Source: Clostridiales bacterium
GTDB taxonomy: Bacteria > Bacillota > Clostridia > Christensenellales > HGM11417
DNA: 62,727 nucleotides
NCBI GenBank assembly: GCA_012519285.1
Contig: JAAYQN010000017.1
Location: 1-62,727, forward strand
Reading direction: 5' to 3'
Part shown: piece by piece, positions 9,415-18,059 of the stretch
Position numbering within the stretch: the stretch's first letter is position 1
Layout of the letters: each line of letters opens with the position of its first letter
Made by a program: the position numbers and the translations under genes
Notes under the pieces: generated by a model
What the model was told of the DNA's origin: nothing
The model's input: only the letters and a program-made list of their open reading frames with translations
The model's database searches: none

Positions 9415-11681
9415 TGCTTAAGTTCGCTCTGGCTGGAAACCCAAACAGCGGCAAGACCACGCTCTTTAATAACCTGACGGGCTCTACCGCTCACGTGGGC
9501 AATTGGCCTGGAGTCACCGTAGACAAGAGGGAAGGTACATACAAAAAGTGCCCCGAGCCCATCTCCATCGTGGACTTGCCGGGCATATACAGCCTTTCCC
9601 CCTACACTCCCGAAGAGGTCATCACGCGCAACTTTATCCTTAATGAGAAACCCGACTGCGTGATAAACATCGTCGACGCGACCAACCTCGAGAGAAACCT
9701 TTACCTAACCACGCAGATAATGGAGATCGATGTCCCCATGGTTATCGCGCTCAACATGATAGACGAGGTGAAAAAGGCGGGCGCCGAAATCGACGGAAAA
9801 AAGCTGGAGGAAAAGATAGGCGTCTCCGTGGTGGAGATTTCGGCGCTCAAAGGCATAGGAATCGCCGAGCTCATGGACCGCGCATACGAGGAGTGCAAAA
9901 AGGGCAGAAAGGGCTCCACCGTCCTTAAGGACTGCCCCCTTGGGCACCTCATCAATGACGTAAGGATAGCGCTCGAGGGAAGCGGCAAGGTGGACAACCC
10001 GCTCTTCCACGCAATAAAGCTCGTCGAGATTGACGCCCTGGAGGCCGAGGCTCATTCCGACCTTATCAAGATGGTCGAGGAATTCAAGGAGAGCTTTTGC
10101 GACGACGTGTTCGGCGACGATTTCGAGGCGGTGATCGCCGACGCCAGGTATAAATACATATCAAAGAATTTCTCCAGCGTGCTCACCAAGCCTGCGGGCG
10201 AAAACAGGCTGCTCACCAAGTCGGACAGGATTGACAGGGTAATGACACACAAGGTGCTGGGAATACCCATCTTCCTCGCCATACTGTTTTTGGTTTTCCA
10301 CCTCACCTTCAGCGAGGACCTGTTTTACCTCGGCGCGCTGGGCGTTATATCCGAGGGCTTCGTATTTCTCGAGGGCACCTTTTTTGAAGGCCTGTTCGGC
10401 GCGGGCGGCATAAATTCGCCCGGCGTCATATTGTTAACCTTCCTCGACACGTGCATGGGCGCGCTCGCCGAAGCCGTGGCGGCTGCCCTTGAAGGCAACG
10501 CTGCGGGGTGGGCGGTAGGTCTGGTCTCCGACGGAATATTGGGCGGCCTGTTTTCCATACTCTCGTTTATACCGCAGATACTTATGCTGTTTTTGTTTTT
10601 TTCCATCCTCGAGGACAGCGGCTACATGGCGCGCATCGCCTTCATCCTCGACAGGATTTTACGCAAGTTCGGGCTTTCGGGAAGGGCTTTCATGCCCATG
10701 ATAATGGGCTTCGGCTGTTCGGTCCCCGCCATAATCAACACCAGGGCGCTTGCGGACGAAAACGAGAGGACGGCGACGATCAGGGTGATACCCTTCTTCT
10801 GCTGCGGCGCCAAGATGCCCATCCTGACCGCGATATCGGGCGCGATAGTCATGCAGTTCGGCATAGGCAACGTCGACGTCATCACGTACTCGATGTACGT
10901 GGTGGGCATAGCGGTCGCGATGGCTTCCGTGCTGCTCATGAGAAACACCACTATGAAGGGAGAGGTGCCGCCATTTATAATGGAGCTTCCGGCATACCGC
11001 GCGCCGCAGTTTAAGAGTCTCATGATACACCTTTGGGATAAGGCAAAGCACTTTATAAAGAAAGCGTTCACCGTCATTCTCGCTTCAACCATAGTCATTT
11101 GGCTTATCAGCCACTTTGACTGGAACTGGAGCTACCTTCCCGACGACCGAATGAACGAGAGCATTCTGGCGGGCATAGGGCAGCTTCTTCAGCCGCTGTT
11201 TACGCCCCTGGGGTTCGGTTGGCAACTGGGTGAGTGGGGCTGGATCTTCACGGTCGCTGCCATCACAGGCCTTGTCGCCAAGGAAAACGTCGTCGCTACT
11301 ATGGGAACGCTCGCCGCGTGCATAACCGGGGGCTTTGTGGCGGACGAGGCGCTGGGCGGCATTGACGCCGTGATGAACATGATACAGGCGACGAACATCA
11401 CCGTCCCCGCGCTGATAGCCTTTATCGCCTTCAACCTGACCACAGTGCCGTGCTTTGCGGCGGTGGCGACGGCAAGGGCTGAGCTGCCCGCAAAGAGGAA
11501 ATTCAACTACACCTTGCTATTCTGGCTCGCCACCTCATACATAGTGGGCACAATGATTTACCTCATAGGCTCGTGGTGGTGGACGGCATTTATATTCGCC
11601 GGTATCGCCGCCGCCACAATCGCCGCGATTGCCGCAAACAACAGAAAATGCAATTGCCTTTGCAAAAACAGGAGAATGTGA
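9414..11681 (+). CDS. feoB: ferrous iron transport protein B
   Basis: GNPNSGKTTLFNNLTG G1 motif, DLPGIYSL, membrane Gate domains. Confidence 0.97.
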   Translation: MLKFALAGNPNSGKTTLFNNLTGSTAHVGNWPGVTVDKREGTYKKCPEPISIVDLPGIYSLSPYTPEEVITRNFILNEKPDCVINIVDATNLERNLYLTTQIMEIDVPMVIALNMIDEVKKAGAEIDGKKLEEKIGVSVVEISALKGIGIAELMDRAYEECKKGRKGSTVLKDCPLGHLINDVRIALEGSGKVDNPLFHAIKLVEIDALEAEAHSDLIKMVEEFKESFCDDVFGDDFEAVIADARYKYISKNFSSVLTKPAGENRLLTKSDRIDRVMTHKVLGIPIFLAILFLVFHLTFSEDLFYLGALGVISEGFVFLEGTFFEGLFGAGGINSPGVILLTFLDTCMGALAEAVAAALEGNAAGWAVGLVSDGILGGLFSILSFIPQILMLFLFFSILEDSGYMARIAFILDRILRKFGLSGRAFMPMIMGFGCSVPAIINTRALADENERTATIRVIPFFCCGAKMPILTAISGAIVMQFGIGNVDVITYSMYVVGIAVAMASVLLMRNTTMKGEVPPFIMELPAYRAPQFKSLMIHLWDKAKHFIKKAFTVILASTIVIWLISHFDWNWSYLPDDRMNESILAGIGQLLQPLFTPLGFGWQLGEWGWIFTVAAITGLVAKENVVATMGTLAACITGGFVADEALGGIDAVMNMIQATNITVPALIAFIAFNLTTVPCFAAVATARAELPAKRKFNYTLLFWLATSYIVGTMIYLIGSWWWTAFIFAGIAAATIAAIAANNRKCNCLCKNRRM

Positions 11682-11682
11682 A

Positions 11683-11856
11683 ATGAACATCATAGAGATA
11701 ATCATAATAGCGGCGTGCGCGGCCATAGTGATAGGCACGGCTGCGGCCGCCATAATCAGGAGGAAAAAGGGGAAGGTCTCTTGCTCATGCGGGGACTGCA
11801 GCGCCTGCCCCTACAGCCGTTATGAAGGCAAGGAAAATGAATGCCATAAAGGATAA
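11683..11856 (+). CDS. FeoB-associated Cys-rich membrane protein
   Basis: Single TM followed by CSCGDCSACPYSRY; directly after feoB. Start refined to 11683. Confidence 0.75.
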   Translation: MNIIEIIIIAACAAIVIGTAAAAIIRRKKGKVSCSCGDCSACPYSRYEGKENECHKG

Positions 11857-12041
11857 CCTTTGGGCATCAAATGGACGGGAGCAGGTAAAACCCGACGGAA
11901 AAACACGCCTGTATTTTTTTGCCCAAAAGACGGATTGATAAAGAGTTCCTTAAGGATTGCCGTACGATACATTAAAAGACAGGAAAATGGCCCATGCAGC
12001 ACGACTTTTTCCCTGCATGGGCCCGAAAAAGATGGTGGATT

Positions 12042-12956
12042 TTAATTGCCGTTTCCGCCTATCCCTTCATTGGTGCCTTCCTCAATTTGCTTGTTATTGC
12101 CGTTTCCGCTGCTATAGTTCGTATTGTCGGTGTTATTCTTAATCTCTTTGTATTTTCTGATTATCTCATCATCACTCAGGTTTATAAGCTCATCGAGCTT
12201 TTGGTTTGAGTTCTCCTCGAGTATTGCATTTATCATCCGCAGCAACGGCGTGTCCTTGTTTTTGAGATTGTCTTTTATAGCGCTGACGTCGGCATTGGGC
12301 TCCTTGTTTATTATATCCTTAATATATTTGAGCTGTCCCGGCGTCACCCTGGAATTTTGTCCTTCTTCTTCCACTTCCCTTTGCTCCTGCTGTGTTATCC
12401 TGTTGAGCACGACGCTGCACGCCAGGGAACGCTTGGCAAGTATTTCGGCTACCTTGCCCTGATATCTTTGCAGCAGGGCCTCCTCCTCGTCGTCAGCCAT
12501 GGAGAGAATGATTTCGGCATCCTCGTCGTCGAAATACCCCTTGTCTGAAAGCCTTTCAATGATAATCTCCAGCGCGTCCCCGAGCTTTTTTGACTTTAAG
12601 CTCTCTATGTCGAGAAGCGCCTCGGCGTCGCTGTTAAGCAGCTTTGCGCTGATTACCTTTTCCGCGCGGTTTACCTCGACCTTTATGGAGGGATTTACGT
12701 CAATGTAGAGCGCATGGACGGTCATGTCTGCCGGCTGCCCCAGCACGATGTAGACGGGCACGAATATCAGGAGCACGGCGCAGACTGCGGCGACGGCCTT
12801 AAGCCACAGACGGCCCGCGCCCTTCCTTTTGGCATGAAGGGTCACGGGCACCTTCCTTATGTCCATGCTCTTGATCTCTTCTATCCTGTCGCTTATGTCC
12901 GGCACGAATTTTTCCCTTTGCGCCCTCAAGAGCTCTTCTAAATCCCTTCTATTCAT
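12042..12956 (-). CDS. RsgI-like anti-sigma factor, single TM
   Basis: Cytoplasmic N-terminus, TM (AVAAVCAVLLIFVPVYIVL), RsgI-type ectodomain ALYIDVNPSIKVEVNRAEKVISAKLLNSDAEALL; overlaps the sigma gene stop by 8 nt. Confidence 0.75.
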   Translation of the reverse strand: MNRRDLEELLRAQREKFVPDISDRIEEIKSMDIRKVPVTLHAKRKGAGRLWLKAVAAVCAVLLIFVPVYIVLGQPADMTVHALYIDVNPSIKVEVNRAEKVISAKLLNSDAEALLDIESLKSKKLGDALEIIIERLSDKGYFDDEDAEIILSMADDEEEALLQRYQGKVAEILAKRSLACSVVLNRITQQEQREVEEEGQNSRVTPGQLKYIKDIINKEPNADVSAIKDNLKNKDTPLLRMINAILEENSNQKLDELINLSDDEIIRKYKEIKNNTDNTNYSSGNGNNKQIEEGTNEGIGGNGN

Positions 12957-13479
12957 CCAAAAGCCCCTCCCTCTTTATGCTCTCCTGAAGCTTCTTTATG
13001 GCTTGCCGGTATTTCCACCTGACCGTCGAGCTGTTTAGGTTAAGTAACTTCGCTATCTCGTCGTGCTTCATGCCAGCCGTGGCGTGCATAAGCACTATCT
13101 GAAGCTCCAGCGGCTTGAGCGCCCTCGCTGCAAGCTCTATTACGCCGCTCTCGTCCCTCGCCATGACCTCCCTGCCATCATGCACGTTGTAGGCGGAGCT
13201 GATGTCGACGCTTTTCTCCCTCTTGCTCCTGTTGTAATAGTTGATGGAAAGGTTCTTGGCAATCTGCGCTATCCACGCCTTGGCGTTGGTGCCGGGCGTA
13301 TAATGGAGGATGTACCTCATCACATTGATGTATGTATCCTGCATCAGGTCCTGCGCCGCCGCACGGTCCTTTACGTAAGAGTAGCAAATGGTGTACACGT
13401 AATCTTTTGTGGCAAGATATATTTCGGTCAAAGCCTCATTATTGCCCTGCCTGAGAGATTTGAGTAGGCTGTCCAGCAT
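12949..13479 (-). CDS. ECF-type RNA polymerase sigma factor
   Basis: Sigma70 r2 (KDYVYTICYSYVKDRAAAQDLMQDTYINV) and r4 HTH (MKHDEIAKLLNLNSSTVRWKYRQAIKKL). Confidence 0.9.
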   Translation of the reverse strand: MLDSLLKSLRQGNNEALTEIYLATKDYVYTICYSYVKDRAAAQDLMQDTYINVMRYILHYTPGTNAKAWIAQIAKNLSINYYNRSKREKSVDISSAYNVHDGREVMARDESGVIELAARALKPLELQIVLMHATAGMKHDEIAKLLNLNSSTVRWKYRQAIKKLQESIKREGLLDE

Positions 13480-13590
13480 TTAAAATTACCTTGAAAAGAA
13501 TAATATAATATATTAAACCACATCAGGGCAATAATTTCAAGCCTAATTTTCAGGGCCGTGCTTAAATAATATCTTCTCCTTCTACCATAA

Positions 13591-13682
13591 ATAAACAAAG
13601 CTGCGCGCTTTTTTGTTGGAGGTTCAGGAATTTGCGAAAAAAAATTTTTTTTTCAAACAAAACGGCCCCAAGCTTTGTTTAT
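13591..13682. repeat. 12-bp inverted repeat ATAAACAAAGCT / AGCTTTGTTTAT separated by 68 bp
   Basis: Perfect arms at 13591-13602 and 13671-13682 in the sigma/lipoprotein intergenic region. Confidence 0.6.
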
Positions 13683-13711
13683 ATAGCAAAAGAAAACCGG
13701 GAGGTTGGATT

Positions 13712-15043
13712 ATGAAAAGGTATTTTAAATTGGTGTGGCTGTTATGCGCTGTGGCGCTTTTTATGGGCTCGCTGATTGGCTGCGACTATCTCGACAGCTT
13801 TTTTATGAGCAGCGATTTGGGTTACTCTTACGTGACGCTCTCCATCAATCCCAGCGTCGACCTTGTGGTAGACGGCAAGGGAGTGGTCGAATGCGCCATC
13901 AGCGGCAATGAGGACGCAGAAATGCTGCTTGTGGACGAAAACTTGAGCGGCCTCACATTTGAGGAAGCGGCGCAGAAATTCGCCGAACTCGCGACGGAGG
14001 CGGGATACATCGACGTCGACAGCGTTTCCAACGAGTTCATCATTGAAGTAATCGCCGAAAAAGAGAATTCTGCGCAAAGCATTGCCGAAAAGATACGCCG
14101 CAAGATAAACAGCTTCTTTGAGAACAACGGCATCTTTGGAAGCGCGAGGGTGGAGACTTTTGACAAATACCTCGAAAACGCCGCGCAGCTTTCCATTGAC
14201 ATCCCCAATATCGCGCTCGGCAAGCTCAAGGCGATCTTGACGGCGCTGGAGCAAAACCCCGAACTTGACCTGGAAGAGCTTGTGGGCATGAGCGTGGGGG
14301 ATCTCATCCGCATCATCCGCGACATGGCAGTAAAAGGCGTAATTTCGCCCAGCTTAAAGGAAGAATTCAAACAGGCTGTCGAAGAGCTTAAAGAAAGCGA
14401 ATTTGCCGAGCTCCTGACGCTGTGGAGCGAGATTAAGGCCTTAAGAGAGCAGATTGAGGCTATGGAGGACGGCGAAGAGAAAGAGGCTTTAAAGGCACAG
14501 CTTGAGGAAAAGCTCGAGCAATACCAGACCCTAAAGCAACAGTTCATAGAGAGAGTGAAGCAGCTTAGGGAACAGTTTAAGGAAAGGTGGCAGCAGGCGA
14601 AGGAAGAGCTGAAGGAGCGCAAACAAAACAGGATAGACCAGTACAAGCAAAAGTTTGAAGAGCATAAGGAAAATGTAAGGGAAAAGATTGGCGAAATTAA
14701 GGAAGAGATAAAGAAAAAGCAAAATGACAGCCAATTTAATCCCTTCACATCCAATAAGCAGCTCGCAGACGCTTTTAAAAAGGCTTACGAGGAGCTCAAT
14801 AAAAAGTACTCTGAAATGTTCAAGTTAAAAGAGGAGATAGAGCAGCTCAAGAAGCAATCTAAAGGTTTCAATTCGATGAATAAGATGGAATCATTGGAGA
14901 TCTTGAAGGTGAAGGAAGAGAAGTATCGCCAGCTGTTTGAGCAGTACAAAAAGGAGCTTGACGAGCTCATCAGGAATTTAAGAAATGGCGAGACGGGCAA
15001 TGGCGGGGAGCAGACGAGTGGAAATTCAGCCAATGGCGTTTAG
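13712..15043 (+). CDS. lipoprotein with RsgI-like domain and long coiled coil
   Basis: Lipobox GSLIGC; SYVTLSINPSVDLVVDGKGVVECAISGNEDAEMLL matches the RsgI ectodomain pattern; charged heptad-rich C-terminal half. Start refined to 13712 after GGGAGG. Confidence 0.7.
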   Translation: MKRYFKLVWLLCAVALFMGSLIGCDYLDSFFMSSDLGYSYVTLSINPSVDLVVDGKGVVECAISGNEDAEMLLVDENLSGLTFEEAAQKFAELATEAGYIDVDSVSNEFIIEVIAEKENSAQSIAEKIRRKINSFFENNGIFGSARVETFDKYLENAAQLSIDIPNIALGKLKAILTALEQNPELDLEELVGMSVGDLIRIIRDMAVKGVISPSLKEEFKQAVEELKESEFAELLTLWSEIKALREQIEAMEDGEEKEALKAQLEEKLEQYQTLKQQFIERVKQLREQFKERWQQAKEELKERKQNRIDQYKQKFEEHKENVREKIGEIKEEIKKKQNDSQFNPFTSNKQLADAFKKAYEELNKKYSEMFKLKEEIEQLKKQSKGFNSMNKMESLEILKVKEEKYRQLFEQYKKELDELIRNLRNGETGNGGEQTSGNSANGV

Positions 15044-15114
15044 CCAAGCTCGCAAAAACCTATTGCGCTATCTCTATGGCACGCTGACGGATTGGCAAGA
15101 TGATATCCTCCTCA

Positions 15115-15156
15115 AAAAGATGTGCCTTGGCCGAAAAGGTCAAGGCACATCTTTTT
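15115..15156 (+). terminator. intrinsic terminator after the RsgI-like lipoprotein gene
   Basis: AAAGATGTGCCTTG...CAAGGCACATCTTTTT. Confidence 0.85.
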
Positions 15157-15293
15157 GCGCTTTTTTTAGCCATAAAAGCCCTTTTACCGTATTGGTGTAA
15201 ACTGAACTCAGACATCATTATACTGATAGTATTGGCTTGTCATGAAAAACCTTGCAGGGCTATGCGAGGCCCTTGCCTTTATCTTGCCCCCTT

Positions 15294-15860
15294 TCATAAT
15301 TCGACTATCAAATCGGAGGTCACTATCTTCGGCACGTGGTGGGTCCTGTCAGCCGTCCTGTAATACTTTATGGAATCGCCGAGCCTTATGTCCTCTATGA
15401 CGATGTTCTCGGCGGGCTTGCCTATCGCTATGACGTTTACTATCTCAAGGTTTTCGGCAAGCCCCAGGGCGGTTTTCAGCCTCTTTCTGTCGATGCTGCC
15501 GAAAATGCAGCCCTTATAGCCCATCTCAACCGCGCCGAGCAGCATGGACTGAATGGCAATGCCTACGCTCACGAGGTCCGCGGCGCCCAGGTTTTTATCG
15601 TGCAGGAGGAGGATGTATGATGCGGGCCTTTCGCCCTCTTTAGGCGCGCCGTCCTCGAGATAGCCCGCCCACATAATGCTATCAAACACGATGTCGGCCC
15701 TTTGCCCGTCCGCCAGCGCGTACCTCAAGGTCTGTCTGTTTGCGGCGCAGGGCGAGAGTCTCGCAAGCTCGACAAGCCCCCTAAATTCTTCCTTTGAGAG
15801 CGCGCGCGAGGGGTCATACCTTCTGCATGAACGGTTTTGCTCTATAAGTTTTTTAACCAT
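15294..15860 (-). CDS. nitroreductase family protein
   Basis: EQNRSCRRYDPSRALSKEEFRGLVELARLSPCAANRQTLRY. Confidence 0.85.
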   Translation of the reverse strand: MVKKLIEQNRSCRRYDPSRALSKEEFRGLVELARLSPCAANRQTLRYALADGQRADIVFDSIMWAGYLEDGAPKEGERPASYILLLHDKNLGAADLVSVGIAIQSMLLGAVEMGYKGCIFGSIDRKRLKTALGLAENLEIVNVIAIGKPAENIVIEDIRLGDSIKYYRTADRTHHVPKIVTSDLIVEL

Positions 15861-16099
15861 CTTCTGCCTCCGCCTTTTAAGGTTTTTCTATATTATAACA
15901 TTTTTTGGTAAAAAACAAAATTGCTTTATCTTACGAGGACGGGAACCGTAAACGGTTTTCCCTTACGCAAAAAGACTTCGCCCGCGGGCGGAAAGCGGCG
16001 CTTATTTCTCCTTAAAAAACTTGACAAGCTGCGGGCATTTTTTGTAAAATTTGATACGCTGACGGCCGCCAAAAAAGTAAGCGGGACTCCATAAAATCC

Positions 16100-16128
16100 T
16101 TGACAACATTTATTTAATGTGCTAAACT
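16100..16128 (+). promoter_or_regulatory. promoter of tRNA cluster
   Basis: TTGACA (16100-16105), 17-nt spacer, TAAACT (16123-16128). A second candidate lies upstream: TTGACA 16021, TAAAAT 16045. Confidence 0.7.
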
Positions 16129-16151
16129 TTTTTAGCATCGGAAATGGGTGT

Positions 16152-16225
16152 GCGGGTGTAGTTCAGTGGCAGAACCCCAGCCTTCCAAGCTGGTCGCGTG
16201 GGTCCGATTCCCATCACCCGCTCCA
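16152..16225 (+). tRNA. tRNA-Gly(TCC)
   Basis: Cloverleaf with acceptor GCGGGTG/CACCCGC, anticodon TCC, encoded CCA. Confidence 0.95.
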
Positions 16226-16252
16226 TTTTTTGTGCCTGAGCAGCGGTTTAAT

Positions 16253-16329
<77 letters not shown>

Positions 16330-16330
16330 T

Positions 16331-16408
16331 GGCGGATATAGCTTAGCTGGTTAAAGCGCCAGATTGTGGCTCTGGAGACCGTGGGTTCGAGTCCCACTAT
16401 TCGCCCCA
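16331..16408 (+). tRNA. tRNA-His(GTG)
   Basis: Cloverleaf; anticodon loop TTGTGGC; encoded CCA. Confidence 0.93.
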
Positions 16409-16432
16409 TAAAAAATTTAGTTAGGGCAACGA

Positions 16433-16507
16433 TGGGGTGTAGCCAAGCGGTAAGGCCCTGGACTCTGACTCCAGTATTCGCAGGTTCAAATCCTGCCACC
16501 CTAGCCA
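16433..16507 (+). tRNA. tRNA-Gln(CTG)
   Basis: Acceptor TGGGGTG/CACCCTA; anticodon loop CTCTGAC. Confidence 0.93.
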
Positions 16508-16525
16508 TTAACCTACCGCATCCGC

Positions 16526-16600
16526 TGGGGTGTAGCCAAGCGGTAAGGCACGGGACTTTGACTCCCGCATTCGTAAGTTCAAATCTTGCCACCCCAGCCA
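16526..16600 (+). tRNA. tRNA-Gln(TTG)
   Basis: Cloverleaf; anticodon loop CTTTGAC. Confidence 0.95.
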
Positions 16601-16607
16601 ATACCGC

Positions 16608-16683
16608 GGTCCATTAGCTCAGGAGGTAGAGCACGTGACTTTTAATCACGGTGTCCCGCGTTCGAGTCGCGGATGGATCACCA
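16608..16683 (+). tRNA. tRNA-Lys(TTT)
   Basis: Acceptor GGTCCAT/ATGGATC; anticodon loop CTTTTAA. Confidence 0.95.
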
Positions 16684-16689
16684 AAGCAT

Positions 16690-16765
16690 GCACCTTTAGC
16701 TCAGCTGGTAGAGCAACTGACTCTTAATCAGTGGGTCCCGGGTTCGAATCCCTGAAGGTGCACCA
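16690..16765 (+). tRNA. tRNA-Lys(CTT)
   Basis: Acceptor GCACCTT/AAGGTGC; anticodon loop CTCTTAA. Confidence 0.95.
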
Positions 16766-16774
16766 CCTAAAGAA

Positions 16775-16811
16775 AGGCAGAACGGATATACGCGTTCTGC
16801 CGTTATTTTTT
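16775..16811 (+). terminator. terminator of tRNA cluster
   Basis: GGCAGAACG...CGTTCTGCC followed by T-run. Confidence 0.8.
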
Positions 16812-16915
16812 GCCTTTCTTGATATTTTGGGCTTATTCTCAAAGGTTTGTAAGGAAGTCCCTTTTTGTCCGCCATGCTCTATGTAAAAGCCCCAGAGTTT
16901 GGATTTTCAGCTAAA

Positions 16916-17347
16916 TTAATTCTGGCAAATGCCCATAATGCAAAGGAAATGGTTTGCTTCACGGAGCACATGGTCGCCAAGCAACGGTATAATTATGGAC
17001 TGTATCCGGCATTCCAACAGGCCCTTTGTGCCCGCTTCTTTAAAATCCCTTAACCTTGCTGTTTTCTCGCGGCTTTCTGCCGTAACGCTCGATATGTCCA
17101 ATGTATGCATCGTCGCTTGCCTCGCCATTGCTGTGAGTTCGTCGAATTCTCTTCCGAACATCCTTGCGGTTTCAATCAGCGCCTCTTCCGACGGGTCAAG
17201 GAGCCCGGCAATGAATTTGGCATGCTCAGCCATTTGGCGGTTCCAGAACAGTTCCTGATTAATGAGGTCTTGCTGCCTTACCTTTTGTCGCTCATTCTCG
17301 CAAAATCGGCAACGCCGCGCGGGGAGAGCAAGCTTTTCCAAGGGCAA
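16916..17347 (-). pseudogene. 5'-truncated DUF2935 protein remnant
   Basis: ELFWNRQMAEHAKFIAGLLDPSEEALIETARMFGREFDEL...FKEAGTKGLLECRIQSIIIPLLGDHVLREANHFL matches only the C-terminal half of DUF2935 proteins. Confidence 0.65.
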
Positions 17348-17498
17348 AAAATACCGCGCGCCTGTGAATTTTTTTTAAATTCCTACGCAAAATATTTATA
17401 GAATTGCAGGCAATAGCCTGAAAAAACAAAAAAAACAATAACAAGCTGTTGCCTGTAATTTAAATAAAATATCGGCTACCGCCGAAAAGGAGTGGAAG

Positions 17499-17720
17499 AT
17501 GATCACGGTTATCGCAATTATTCTTACCATTATCGGCTCACTTAACTGGCTGCTCGTGGGAGCCTTTGGCTTCAATCTCGTCAGCTTCATATTCGGTTCC
17601 AGCGTTTTCACGGGCATAATCTACGTGCTGGTGGGACTCGCGGGAATATGGATGCTTTATTATCTGATCAGGACAAGATTCAGAGTCGATCCTATCCGGG
17701 ATAACATAAGGAATTACTAA
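17499..17720 (+). CDS. DUF378 family small membrane protein
   Basis: MITVIAIILTIIGSLNWLLVGAFGFNLVSFIFG...RIIYVLVGLAGIWMLY-type pattern; RBS AGGAGTG. Confidence 0.8.
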   Translation: MITVIAIILTIIGSLNWLLVGAFGFNLVSFIFGSSVFTGIIYVLVGLAGIWMLYYLIRTRFRVDPIRDNIRNY

Positions 17721-17860
17721 AGCTACATTAAGGCAAACTACTACGGCTATATAGGCTGGCCTATGTGCATAAGGCGGGGAAGACCCGCCTTTTTCATTGG
17801 TTTAAAAGTTCAAGCTATTTTGAGGTGCAGAGAAAAATGTCCCACGGCGGCGAAAACTGA

Positions 17861-18045
17861 CGCTGTTCAAATACTGCGTTGGAGTCATTCCGTCATCTTC
17901 TTAAATGTGTTTGTAAAGTGAGCGGAATTTGTCGAAGTTTAAAAGCTCCGAGATTTGTACGTGTGGGTGAAGTCAAGCTTTATGCCTACCTTGTCTGGAA
18001 AGCTGTTTTTCCTCAAGGAGCTTGCCGGCCCGCTCATCCCTGATG
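17861..18045 (-). pseudogene. decayed AraC-family HTH fragment
   Basis: Minus-strand single frame RDERAGKLLEEKQLSRQGRHKA*LHPHVQISELLNFDKFRSLYKHI*EDDGMTPTQYLNSV: AraC C-terminal pattern interrupted by two in-frame stops. Confidence 0.65.
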
Positions 18046-18059
18046 TGAATTGATTTCCC

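Noticed and set aside
11875-12040. Possible ncRNA between the feo operon and the anti-sigma gene
   Set aside because: The GGCCCATGCA...TGCATGGGCC hairpin is adequately explained as a terminator between convergent transcripts.
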